NCBI RefSeq assembly: GCF_900700375.1
Contig: NC_041710.1
Coordinates: forward strand, 4,452,568-4,516,567
Length of the DNA stretch: 64,000 bases
Source of the DNA: Denticeps clupeoides
Lineage: Eukaryota; Chordata; Actinopteri; Clupeiformes; Denticipitidae
Reading direction: 5' to 3'
How positions within the stretch are numbered: the first letter of the stretch is position 1; each line of letters starts with the position of its first letter. The notes under the pieces are model-generated. The model searched no databases, had not been told where the DNA came from, and saw only the letters and a list, made by a program, of their open reading frames with translations. Below are positions 1 to 12,051 of the stretch, one piece after another. The position numbers and the translations under genes were made by a program.

Positions 1-209
1 TTAGATTTGAGTTTTTGTAAAAGCAGAGTGAGTGGAGAGTAGTCTGAATTGGGTTCTGCAGCTTTACAGCAGCTCACACATTGAACTCAGCTGCCAGCCA
101 CAAGCACTTCCACACCAGTGAGGGCGCATCAGTTGTCAGCACATATCAACATCTCCTGCTATGACACCTCACATTGGCCCACGATTTCTGTGTACTTGCT
201 CACCTGCAT

Positions 210-330
210 CAGATGATGTCCTGCAAGGACAGTTGTTGGCTCTTGTCTCAGACCTTCCCCGAGGCGCTTGGGTGAGTGACCAGGCACTCAGCTTGTAGCC
301 TCTACAGTGAGCTTCCACTCACTCTGATAA
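210..330 (-). repeat. 105-bp module, copy C of the array unit (inverted)
   Basis: Read on the minus strand this stretch gives ggaagctcactgtagagg, cggggaaggtc and agagccaacaactgtcc in the same order as copies A and B, with more substitutions and a different middle part. It is the oldest-looking of the three copies. Confidence 0.65.
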
Positions 331-784
331 CAGAGAGCACACACTTTCACATATAAGGCAGCACATCTCCTCTAGGTTTCTCAGAGAGGGTTTTCTTAGA
401 GAGGCAAAGTGGGTGGGGCGTATGCAAATTACCCTCTTGGAGTTGGTCAAGACTGGTGAATACTTGATCAAGCATTTTCAATACAATCTATATTTGTTAC
501 ATAGAATAAACATTACATCAATTTTCACATCTTGGTACGTTTGCTTTGGTGCAAATAATTTGGTAATTTTTGAGCCTATTCTCATTTTCTTCTTCTTGGT
601 TGAGCTTCTGTCCATGAAGTTGTATAAAACGAGCACAGTGTGGCAGCATTACACTGGTACCAGTTTACTTTAATACATCAATGAAAACTTGACCCAGTAC
701 TTCGTGTCAGTTTCTGCAACAAAGTTTTTAATTTTAGTGTGTTGTGATGCTGTATGATTAGTAGAACAGTTACTGACATATATA

Positions 785-867
785 ACCAGGATGGCCGAGA
801 GGTTAAGGCGTTGGACTTAAGATCCAATGGACGCATGTCTTCGTGGGTTCGAACCCCACTCCTGGTA
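785..867 (+). tRNA. tRNA-Leu (anticodon UAA), array copy 1
   Basis: An 83-nt class II tRNA with acceptor arms ACCAGGA/TCCTGGT plus discriminator A, a D arm, anticodon stem TTGGA/TCCAA with loop CTTAAGA (anticodon TAA), a long variable arm, and a T arm GTGGG-TTCGAAC-CCCAC. A box (TGGCCGAGAGG) and B box (GGTTCGAACCC) are intact. It decodes UUA. It matches the vertebrate tRNA-Leu-TAA I know except in the variable arm. No intron and no encoded CCA, as expected for a nuclear eukaryotic gene. A TATATAA string ends at the first bases of the gene in all array copies. This copy has the consensus sequence of the array. Confidence 0.97.
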
Positions 868-1156
868 GCTTTATGAAAAAGCCATTTATTTAAAATTTAA
901 CACTATAAAGACACACACGCGATTATCTTCACTCTCATGTTCTAAACCTAGTAATAGAATAAGACTGTTTCTGAATGGCGAATTTTATTGAATATCTTTA
1001 TTTGTCCAAGATTTGGCCAAAATGAGTCGTTTCAAGTAACGCAAGGAACTTCTCTCAGCTGATTGGTCAGATGTATCGCTGGAGAAACAACAAAAGATAC
1101 ATGAAGCAGATCTGCTTCTTGCTATCTTGTACGTAAATGTCTATGCACAGACAGAG

Positions 1157-1262
1157 TAGAAGCTCACTGCAGAGGCTACAAAGCGCGCAGTTACTCTGTC
1201 GTTTTGGGGAAAGTCCAAGAAGGTTCAAGAGCCAAAAACTGTCCTTGAGCAAGACATTGTAC
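1157..1262 (+). repeat. 105-bp module, copy A of the array unit
   Basis: One of three related stretches in every unit: this one, a second direct copy at 1680-1786, and an inverted copy at about 210-330. Shared strings are aagctcactg(c/t)agaggctac, ggggaa(a/g)gtc and gagcca(a/c)(a/c)aactgtccttg. The direct copies end with attgtacattgtac. No known RNA family is recognised. The spacing is kept in every full unit (for example 3018-3130 and 3540-3650). Confidence 0.75.
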
Positions 1263-1269
1263 ATTGTAC

Positions 1270-1420
1270 CTAGCAGTTAAAGAAGCAGCCCCGTAATCAG
1301 AAGGTTGCCGGTTCAAATCCTGATCCTGAGCAAAGTATTGTCCCCACACACACTACTTGGACCCCTTTCATGACTGCCAAGGGTGATGGGATAAAACCAG
1401 AGGACAGTTTGTTGTGTGCA
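1270..1420 (+). repeat. tRNA-derived SINE remnant inside the array unit
   Basis: The stretch with cctagcagttaaagaagc, aatcagaaggttgccgg and ttcaaatcctga is the tRNA-like head (A and B box) of the SINE family seen more intact at 40117-40360. It is followed by the body (agtattgtccccacacac, catgactgcc). It repeats at the same place in every full unit, so it was in the unit before amplification. Confidence 0.75.
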
Positions 1421-1679
1421 ATCAGTTCAGCTATTAGACCTTTTGCTGCTGTCCTGGCTGTGATATTTTGATCATAAGCTTTATAATTTAAGGATGCCAG
1501 ACTTTTCAGTCAACCAAATTATCTGAGTCAGGTCCCAGATTTTTACATTTCACACTGTAATTCATTATGCATAGCAGTGCATTTCATACACATTTGATCA
1601 GCCTTTGGAAGTGATTACGTCATTAGTCTTTTCAAAAGAAAGAATGTTCTTTGCATAGAATAAGCATTGCATCCATGTC

Positions 1680-1786
1680 CCTACAGAGGCTACAAGCACG
1701 CAGTTAATCAGTCGTTTTGGGGAAAAGTCCAAGAAGAGTCCAAGTCAAGAGCCAAAAACTGTCCTTGAGCAAGACATTGTACATTG
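1680..1786 (+). repeat. 105-bp module, copy B of the array unit
   Basis: Second direct copy of the module, about 520 bp downstream of copy A, clearly alike by eye, with the same ending (gagcaagacattgtacattgtac). Copy A is followed directly by SINE-derived sequence, whereas copy B runs on into unique unit sequence. Confidence 0.75.
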
Positions 1787-2643
1787 TACTAAATAAGTGT
1801 TTACACAATTGAAACATGAAACCAACTTTGAGATCATACAGACACGTGCATTATGAATGTTAGATTTGAGTTTTTGTAAAAGCAGAGTGAGTGGAGAGTA
1901 GTCTGAATTGGGTTCTGCAGCTTTACAGCAGCTCACACATTGAACTCAGCTGCCAGCCACAAGCACTTCCACACCAGTGAGGGCGCATCAGTTGTCAGCA
2001 CATATCAACATCTCCTGCTATGACACCTCACATTGGCCCACGATTTCTGTGTACTTGCTCACCTGCATCAGATGATGTCCTGCAAGGACAGTTGTTGGCT
2101 CTTGTCTCAGACCTTCCCCGAGGTGCTTGGGTGAATGACCAGGCACTCAGCTTGTAGCCACTACAGTGAGCTTCCACTCACTCTGATAACAGAGAGCACA
2201 CACTTTCACATATAAGGCAGCACATCTCCTCTAGGTTTCTCAGAGAGGGTTTTCTTAGAGAGGCAAAGTGGGTGGGGCGTATGCAAATTACCCTCTTGGA
2301 GTTGGTCAAGACTGGTGAATACTTGATCAAGCATTTTCAATACAATCTATATTTGTTACATAGAATAAACATTACATCAATTTTCACATCTTGGTACGTT
2401 TGCTTTGGTGCAAATAATTTGGTAATTTTTGAGCCTATTCTCATTTTCTTCTTCTTGGTTGAGCTTCTGTCCATGAAGTTGTATAAAACGAGCACAGTGT
2501 GGCAGCATTACACTGGTACCAGTTTACTTTAATACATCAATGAAAACTTGACCCAGTACTTCGTGTCAGTTTCTGCAACAAAGTTTTTAATTTTAGTGTG
2601 TTGTGATGCTGTATGATTAGTAGAACAGTTACTGACATATATA

Positions 2644-2726
2644 ACCAGGATGGCCGAGAGGTTAAGGCGTTGGACTTAAGATCCAATGGACGCATGTCTT
2701 CGTGGGTTCGAACCCCGCCCCTGGTA
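2644..2726 (+). tRNA. tRNA-Leu (UAA), array copy 2, two substitutions
   Basis: Same as copy 1 except near the 3' end, where the consensus CCCCACTCCTGG reads CCCCGCCCCTGG. One change turns a T-stem pair into G-U; the other leaves an A-C mismatch at the base of the acceptor stem. The internal promoter boxes and anticodon are intact, so it is probably transcribed, but it may fold or process less well than its sisters. Confidence 0.85.
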
Positions 2727-4509
2727 GCTTTATGAAAAAGCCATTTATTTAAAAATTAACACTATAAAGACACACACGCGATTATCTTCACTCTCATGTT
2801 CTAAACCTAGTAATAGAATAAGACTGTTTCTGAATGGCGAATTTTATTGAATATCTTTATTTGTCCAAGATTTGGCCAAAATGAGTCGTTTCAAGTAACG
2901 CAAGGAACTTCTCTCAGCTGATTGGTCAGATGTATCGCTGGAGAAACAACAAAAGAAAATACATGAAGCAGATCTGCTTCTTGCTATCTTGTACGTAAAT
3001 GTCTATGCACAGACAGAGTAGAAGCTCACTGCAGAGGCTACAAAGCGCGCAGTTACTCTGTCGTTTTGGGGAAAAGTCCAAGAAGGTTCAAGAGCCAAAA
3101 ACTGTCCTTGAGCAAGACATTGTACATTGTACCTAGCAGTTAAAGAAGCAGCCCCGTAATCAGAAGGTTGCCGGTTCAAATCCTGATCCTGAGCAAAGTA
3201 TTGTCCCCACACACACACTACTTGGACCCCTTTCATGACTGCCAAGGGTGATGGGATAAAACCAGAGGACAGTTTGTTGTGTGCAATCAGTTCAGCTATT
3301 AGACCTTTTGCTGCTGTCCTGGCTGTGATATTTTGATCATAAGCTTTATAATTTAAGGATGCCAGACTTTTCAGTCAACCAAATTATCTGAGTCAGGTCC
3401 CAGATTTTTACATTTCACACTGTAATTCATTATGCATAGCAGTGCATTTCATACACATTTGATCAGCCTTTGGAAGTGATTACGTCATTAGTCTTTTCAA
3501 AAGAAAGAATGTTCTTTGCATAGAATAAGCATTGCATCCATGTCCCTACAGAGGCTACAAAGCACGCAGTTACTCAGTCGTTTTGGGGAAAAGTCCAAGA
3601 AGAGTCCAAGTCAAGAGCCAAAAACTGTCCTTGAGCAAGACATTGTACATTGTACTAAATAAGTGTTTACACAATTGAAACATGAAACCAACTTTGAGAT
3701 CATACAGACACGTGCATTATGAATGTTAGATTTGAGTTTTTGTAAAAGCAGAGTGAGTGGAGAGTAGTCTGAATTGGGTTCTGCAGCTTTACAGCAGCTC
3801 ACACATTGAACTCAGCTGCCAGCCACAAGCACTTCCACACCAGTGAGGGCGCATCAGTTGTCAGCACATATCAACGTCTCCTGCTATGACACCTCACATT
3901 GGCCCACGATTTCTGTGTACTTGCTCACCTGCATCAGATGATGTCCTGCAAGGACAGTTGTTGGCTCTTGTCTCAGACCTTCCCCGAGGCGCTTGGGTGA
4001 GTGACCAGGCACTCAGCTTGTAGCCTCTACAGTGAGCTTCCACTCACTCTGATAACAGAGAGCACACACTTTCACATATAAGGCAGCACATCTCCTCCAG
4101 GTTTCTCAGAGAGGGTTTTCTTAGAGAGGCAAAGTGGGTGGGGCGTATGCAAATTACCCTCTTGGAGTTGGTCAAGACTGGTGAATACTTGATCAAGCAT
4201 TTTCAATACAATCTATATTTGTTACATAGAATAAACATTACATCAATTTTCACATCTTGGTACGTTTGGTTTGGTGCAAATAATTTGGTAATTTTTGAGC
4301 CTATTCTCATTTTCTTCTTCTTGGTTGAGCTTCTGTCCATGAAGTTGTATAAAACGAGCACAGTGTGGCAGCATTACACTGGTACCAGTTTACTTTAATA
4401 CATCAATGAAAACTTGACCCAGTACTTCGTGTCAGTTTCTGCAACAAAGTTTTTAATTTTAGTGTGTTGTGATGCTGTATGATTAGTAGAACAGTTACTG
4501 ACATATATA

Positions 4510-4592
4510 ACCAGGATGGCCGAGAGGTTAAGGCGTTGGACTTAAGATCCAATGGACGCATGTCTTCGTGGGTTCGAACCCCACTCCTGGTA
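4510..4592 (+). tRNA. tRNA-Leu (UAA), array copy 3
   Basis: Identical by eye to the array consensus over 83 nt, with anticodon TAA and intact A and B boxes. Confidence 0.97.
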
Positions 4593-6373
4593 GCTTTATG
4601 AAAAAGCCATTTATTTAAAAATTAACACTATGAAGACACACACGCGATTATCTTCACTCTCATGTTCTAAACCTAGTAATAGAATAAGACTGTTTCTGAA
4701 TGGCGAATTTTATTGAATATCTTTATTTGTCCAAGATTTGGCCAAAATGAGTCGTTTCAAGTAATGCAAGGAACTTCTCTCAGCTGATTGGTCAGATGTA
4801 TCGCTGGAGAAACAACAAAAGAAAATACATGAAGCAGATCTGCTTCTTGCTATCTTGTACGTAAATGTCTATGCACAGACAGAGTAGAAGCTCACTGCAG
4901 AGGCTACAAAGCGCGCAGTTACTCTGTCGTTTTGGGGAAAAGTCCAAGAAGGTTCAAGAGCCAAAAACTGTCCTTGAGCAAGACATTGTACATTGTACCT
5001 AGCAGTTAAAGAAGCAGCCCCGTAATCAGAAGGTTGCCGGTTCAAATCCTGATCCTGAGCAAAGTATTGTCCCCACACACACTACTTGGACCCCTTTCAT
5101 GACTGCCAAGGGTGATGGGATAAAACCAGAGGACAGTTTGTTGTGTGCAATCAGTTCAGCTATTAGACCTTTTGCTGCTGTCCTGGCTGTGATATTTTGA
5201 TCATAAGCTTTATAATTTAAGGATGCCAGACTTTTCAGTCAACCAAATTATCTGAGTCAGGTCCCAGATTTTTACATTTCACACTGTAATTCATTATGCA
5301 TAGCAGTGCATTTCATACACATTTGATCAGCCTTTGGAAGTGATTACGTCATTAGTCTTTTCAAAAGAAAGAATGTTCTTTGCATAGAATAAGCATTGCA
5401 TCCATGTCCCTACAGAGGCTACAAAGCACGCAGTTACTCAGTCGTTTTGGGGAAAAGTCCAAGAAGAGTCCAAGTCAAGAGCCAAAAACTGTCCTTGAGC
5501 AAGACATTGTACATTGTACTAAATAAGTGTTTACACAATTGAAACATGAAACCAACTTTGAGATCATACAGACACGTGCATTATGAATGTTAGATTTGAG
5601 TTTTTGTAAAAGCAGAGTGAGTGGAGAGTAGTCTGAATTGGGTTCTGCAGCTTTACAGCAGCTCACACATTGAACTCAGCTGCCAGCCACAAGCACTTCC
5701 ACACCAGTGAGGGCGCATCAGTTGTCAGCACATATCAACGTCTCCTGCTATGACACCTCACATTGGCCCACGATTTCTGTGTACTTGCTCACCTGCATCA
5801 GATGATGTCCTGCAAGGACAGTTGTTGGCTCTTGTCTCAGACCTTCCCCGAGGCGCTTGGGTGAGTGACCAGGCACTCAGCTTGTAGCCTCTACAGTGAG
5901 CTTCCACTCACTCTGATAACAGAGAGCACACACTTTCACATATAAGGCAGCACATCTCCTCTAGGTTTCTCAGAGAGGGTTTTCTTAGAGAGGCAAAGTG
6001 GGTGGGGCGTAAGCAAATTACCCTCTTGGAGTTGGTCAAGACTGGCGAATACTTGATCAAGCATTTTCAATACAATCTATATTTGTTACATAGAATAAAC
6101 ATTACATCAATTTTCACATCTTGTTACGTTTGTTTTGGTGCAAATAATTTGGTAATTTTTGAGCCTATTCTCATTTTCTTCTTCTTGGTTGAGCTTCTGT
6201 CCATGAAGTTGTATTAAACGAGCACAGTGTGGCAGCATTACACTGGTACCAGTTTACTTTAATACATCAATGAAAACTTGACCCAGTACTTCGTGTCAGT
6301 TTCTGCAACAAAGTTTTTAATTTTAGTGTGTTGTGATGCTGTATGATTAGTAGAACAGTTACTGACATATATA

Positions 6374-6456
6374 ACCAGGATGGCCGAGAGGTTAAGGCGT
6401 TGGACTTAAGATCCAATGGACGCATGTCTTCGTGGGTTCGAACCCCACTCCTGGTA
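6374..6456 (+). tRNA. tRNA-Leu (UAA), array copy 4
   Basis: Identical by eye to the array consensus. The surrounding unit has more substitutions than most, for example in the octamer-like motif upstream, yet the tRNA itself is unchanged. Confidence 0.97.
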
Positions 6457-8245
6457 GCTTTATGAAAAAGCCATTTATTTAAAAATTAACACTATAAAGA
6501 CACACACGCGATTATCTTCACTCTCATGTTCTAAACCTAGTAAAAGAATAAGACTGCTTCTGAATGGGGAATTTTATTGACTATCTTTATTTGTCCAAGA
6601 TTTGGCCAAAATGAGTCGTTTCAAATAACGCAAGGAACTTCTCTCAGCTGATTGGTCAGATGTATCGCTGGAGAAACAACAAAAGAAAATACATGAAGCA
6701 GATCTGCTTCTTGCTATCTTGTACGTAAATGTCTATGCACAGACAGAGTAGAAGCTCACTGCAGAGGCTACAAAGCGCGCAGTTACTCTGTCGTATTGGG
6801 GAAAAGTCCAAGAAGGTTCAAGAGCCAAAAACTGTCCTTGAGCAAGACATTGTACATTGTACCTAGCAGTTAAAGAAGCAGCCCCGTAATCAGAAGGTTG
6901 CCGGTTCAAATCCTGATCCTGAGCAAAGTATTGTCCCCACACACACTACTTGGACCCCTTTCATGGCTGCCAAGGGTGATGGGATAAAATCAGAGGACAG
7001 TTTGTTGTGTGCAATCAGTTCAGCTATTAGACCTTTTGCTGCTGTCCTGTCTGTGATATTTTGATCATAAGCTTTATAATTTAAGGATGCCAGACTTTTC
7101 AGTCAACCAAATTATCTGAGTCAGGTCCCAGATTTTTACATTTCACTCTGTAATTCATTATTCATAGCAGTGCATTTAATACACATTTGATCAACCTTTG
7201 GAAGTGAATACGTCATTGGTCTTTTCAAAACAAAGAATGTTCTTTGCATAGAATAAGCATTGCATCCATGTCCCTACAGAGGCTACAAAGCACGCAGTTA
7301 CTCAGTCGTTTTGGGGAAAAGTCCAAGAAAAGTCCAAGTCAAGAGCCAAAAACTGTCCTTGAGCAAGACATTGTACATTGTACTAAATAAGCCAGAAAGT
7401 GTTTACACAATTGAAACATGAAACCAACTTTGAGATCATACAGACACGTGCATTATGAATGTTAGATTTGAGTTTTTGTAAAAGCAGAGTGAGTGGAGAG
7501 TAGTCTGAATTGGGTTCTGCAGCTTTACAGCAGCTCACACATTGAACTCAGCTGCCAGCCACAAGCACTTCCACACCAGTGAGGGCGCATCAGTTGTCAG
7601 CACATATCAACGTCTCCTGCTATGACACCTCACATTGGCCCACGATTTCTGTGTACTTGCTCACCTGCATCAGATGATGTCCTGCAAGGACAGTTGTTGG
7701 CTCTTGTCTCAGACCTTCCCCGAGGTGCTTGGGTGAATGACCAGGCACTCAGCTTGTAGCCTCTACAGTGAGCTTCCACTCACTCCGATAACAGAGAGCA
7801 CACACTTTCACATATAAGGCAGCACATCTCCTCTAGGTTTCTCAGAGAGGGTTTTCTTAGAGAGGCAAAGTGGGTGGGGCGTATGCAAATTACCCTCTTG
7901 GAGTTGGTCAAGACTGGTGAATACTTGATCAAGTATTTTCAATACAATCTATATTTGTTACATAGAATAAACATTACATCAATTTTCACATCTTGGTACG
8001 TTTGCTTTGGTGCAAATAATTTGGTAATTTTTGAGCCTATTCTCATTTTCTTCTTCTTGGTTGAGCTTCTGTCCATGAAGTTGTATAAAACGAGCACAGT
8101 GTGGCAGCAGTACACTGGTACCAGTTTACTTTAATACATCAATGAAAACTTGACCCAGTACTTCGTGTCAGTTTCTGCAACAAAGTTTTTAATTTTAGTG
8201 TGTTGTGATGCTGTATGATTAGTAGAACAGTTACTGACATATATA

Positions 8246-8328
8246 ACCAGGATGGCCGAGAGGTTAAGGCGTTGGACTTAAGATCCAATGGACGCATGTC
8301 TTCGTGGGTTCGAACCCCACTCCTGGTA
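8246..8328 (+). tRNA. tRNA-Leu (UAA), array copy 5
   Basis: Identical by eye to the array consensus, with anticodon TAA and intact internal promoter. Confidence 0.97.
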
Positions 8329-10109
8329 GCTTTATGAAAAAGCCATTTATTTAAAAATTAACACTATGAAGACACACACGCGATTATCTTCACTCTCATG
8401 TTCTAAACCTAGTAATAGAATAAGACTGTTTCTGAATGGTGAATTTTATTGAATATCTTTATTTGTCCAAGATTTGGCCAAAATGAGTCGTTTCAAGTAA
8501 TGCAAGGAACTTCTCTCAGCTGATTGGTCAGATGTATCGCTGGAGAAACAACAAAAGAAAATACATAAAGCAGATCTGCTTCTTGCTATCTTGTACGTAA
8601 ATGTCTATGCACAGACAGAGTAGAAGCTCACTGCAGAGGCTACAAAGCGCGCAGTTACTCTGTCGTTTTGGGGAAAAGTCCAAGGAGGTTCAAGAGCCAA
8701 AAACTGTCCTTGAGCAAGACATTGTACATTGTACCTAGCAGTTAAAGAAGCAGCCCCATAATCAGAAGGTTGCCAGTTAAAATCCTGATCCTGAGCAAAG
8801 TATTGTCCCCACACACACTACTTGGACCCCTTTCATGACTGCCAAGTGTGATGGGATAAAACCAGAGGACAGTTTGTTGTGTGCAATCAGTTCAGCTATT
8901 AGACCTTTTGCTGCTGTCCTGGCTGTGATATTTTGATCATAAGCTTTATAATTTAAGGATGCCAGACCTTTCAGTCAACCAAATTATCTGAGTCAGGTCC
9001 CAGATTTTTACATTTCACACTGTAATTCATTATGCATAGCAGTGCATTTCATACACATTTGATCAGCCTTTGGAAGTGATTACGTCATTAGTCTTTTCAA
9101 AAGAAAGAATGTTCTTTGCATAGAATAAGCATTGCATCCATGTCCCTACAGAGGCTACAAAGCACGCAGTTACTCAATCGTTTTGGGGAAAAGTCCAAGA
9201 AGAGTCCAAGTCAAGAGCCAAAAACTGTCCTTGAGCAAGACATTGTACATTGTACTAAATAAGTGTTTACACAATTGAAACATGAAACCAACTTTGAGAT
9301 CATACAGACACGTGCATTATGAATGTTAGATTTGAGTTTTTGTAAAAGCAGAGTGAGTGGAGAGTAGTCTGAATTGGGTTCTGCAGCTTTACAGCAGCTC
9401 ACACATTGAACTCAGCTGCCAGCCACAAGCACTTCCACACCAGTGAGGGCGCATCAGTTGTCAGCACATATCAACATCTCCTGCTATGACACCTCACATT
9501 GGCTCACGATTTCTGTGTACTTGCTCACCTGCATCAGATGATGTCCTGCAAGGACAGTTGTTGGCTCTTGTCTCAGACCTTCCCCGAGGCGCTTGGGTGA
9601 GTGACCAGGCACTCAGCTTGTAGCCTCTACAGTGAGCTTTCACTCACTCTGATAACAGAGAGCACACACTTTCACATATAAGGCAGCACATCTCCTCCAG
9701 GTTTCTCAGAGAGGGTTTTCTTAGAGAGGCAAAGTGGGTGGGGCGTATGCAAATTACCCTCTTGGAGTTGGTCAAGACTGGTGAATACTTGATCAAGCAT
9801 TTTCAATACAATCTATATTTGTTACATAGAATAAACATTACATCAATTTTCACATCTTGGTACATTTGCTTTGGTGCAAATAATTTGGGAATTTTTGAGC
9901 CTATTCTCATTTTTTTCTTCTTGGTTGAGCTTCTGTCCATGAAGTTGTATATAACAAGCACAGTGTGGCAGCAGTACACTGGTACCAGTTTACTTTAATA
10001 CATCAATGAAAACTTGACCCAGTACTTCGTGTCAGTTTCTGCAACAAAGTTTTTAATTTTAGTGTGTTGTGATGCTGTATGATTAGTAGAACAGTTACTG
10101 ACATATATA

Positions 10110-10192
10110 ACCAGGATGGCCGAGAGGTTAAGGCGTTGGACTTAAGATCCAATGGACGCATGTCTTTGTGGGTTCGAACCCCACTCCTGGTA
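10110..10192 (+). tRNA. tRNA-Leu (UAA), array copy 6, variable-arm change
   Basis: One C-to-T change in the variable arm (CTTTGTGG for CTTCGTGG). All stems of the acceptor, D, anticodon and T arms are intact, so it should be functional. Confidence 0.94.
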
Positions 10193-11968
10193 GCTTTATG
10201 AAAAAGCCATTTATTTAAAAATTAACACTATAAAGACACACACGCGATTATCTTCACTCTCATGTTCTAAACCTAGTAATAGAATAAGACTGTTTCTGAA
10301 TGGCGAATTTTATTGAATATCTTTATTTGTCCAAGATTTGGCCAAAATGAGTCGTTTCAAGTAATGCAAGGAACTTCTCTCAGCTGATTGGTCAGATGTA
10401 TCGCTGGAGAAACAACAAAAGAAAATACATAAAGCAGATCTGCTTCTTGCTATCTTGTACGTAAATGTCTATGCACAGACAGAGTAGAAGCTCACTGCAG
10501 AGGCTACAAAGCGCGCAGTTACTCTGTCGTTTTGGGGAAAAGTCCAAGGAGGTTCAAGAGCCAAAAACTGTCCTTGAGCAAGACATTGTACATTGTACCT
10601 AGCAGTTAAAGAAGCAGCCCCATAATCAGAAGGTTGCCAGTTAAAATCCTGATCCTGAGCAAAGTATTGTCCCCACACACACTACTTGGACCCCTTTCAT
10701 GACTGCCAAGTGTGATGGGATAAAACCAGAGGACAGTTTGTTGTGTGCAATCAGTTCAGCTATTAGACCTTTTGCTGCTGTCCTGGCTGTGATATTTTGA
10801 TCATAAGCTTTATAATTTAAGGATGCCAGACCTTTCAGTCAACCAAATTATCTGAGTCAGGTCCCAGATTTTTACATTTCACACTGTAATTCATTATGCA
10901 GTGCATTTCATACACATTTGATCAGCCTTTGGAAGTGATAACGTCATTAGTCTTTTCAAAAGAAAGAATGTTCTTTGCATAGAATAAGCATTGCATCCAT
11001 GTCCCTACAGAGGCTACAAAGCACGCAGTTACTCAATCGTTTTGGGGAAAAGTCCAAGAAGAGTCCAAGTCAAGAGCCAAAAACTGTCCTTGAGCAAGAC
11101 ATTGTACATTGTACTAAATAAGTGTGTACACAATTGAAACATGAAACCAACTTTGAGATCATACAGACACGTGCATTATGAATGTTAGATTTGAGTTTTT
11201 GTAAAAGCAGAGTGAGTGGAGAGTAGTCTGAATTGGGTTCTGCAGCTTTACAGCAGCTCACACATTGAACTCAGCTGCCAGCCACAAGCACTTCCACACC
11301 AGTGAGGGCGCATCAGTTGTCAGCACATATCAACATCTCCTGCTATGACACCTCACATTGGCTCACGATTTCTGTGTACTTGCTCACCTGCATCAGATGA
11401 TGTCCTGCAAGGACAGTTGTTGGCTCTTGTCTCAGACCTTCCCCAAGGCGCTTGGGTGAGTGACCAGGCACTCAGCTTGTAGCCTCTACAGTGAGCTTTC
11501 ACTCACTCTGATAACAGAGAGCACACACTTTCACATATAAGGCAGCACATCTCCTCCAGGTTTCTCAGAGAGGGTTTTCTTAGAGAGGCAAAGTGGGTGG
11601 GGCGTATGCAAATTACCCTCTTGGAGTTGGTCAAGACTGGTGAATACTTGATCAAGCATTTTCAATACAATCTATATTTGTTACATAGAATAAACATTAC
11701 ATCAATTTTCACATCTTGGTACATTTGCTTTGGTGCAAATAATTTGGGAATTTTTGAGCCTATTCTCATTTTTTTCTTCTTGGTTGAGCTTCTGTCCATG
11801 AAGTTGTATATAACAAGCACAGTGTGGCAGCAGTACACTGGTACCAGTTTACTTTAATACATCAATGAAAACTTGACCCAGTACTTCGTGTCATTTTCTG
11901 CAACAAAGTTTTTAATTTTAGTGTGTTGTGATGCTGTATGATTAGTAGAACAGTTACTGACATATATA

Positions 11969-12051
11969 ACCAGGATGGCCGAGAGGTTAAGGCGTTGGAC
12001 TTAAGATCCAATGGACGCATGTCTTCGTGGGTTCGAACCCCACTCCTGGTA
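11969..12051 (+). tRNA. tRNA-Leu (UAA), array copy 7
   Basis: Identical by eye to the array consensus. Confidence 0.97.

Noticed and set aside
413-673. 86-codon open frame present in nearly every array unit
   Set aside because: It recurs only because the unit is recently duplicated. It is truncated in the 6002 and 13456 copies, has no family character, and its 3' part is interrupted by the LINE in one unit.
1745-1936. 63-codon minus-strand frame repeated in the array
   Set aside because: Overlaps the 105-bp module and shows no protein-like conservation pattern; copies differ only by neutral-looking changes.
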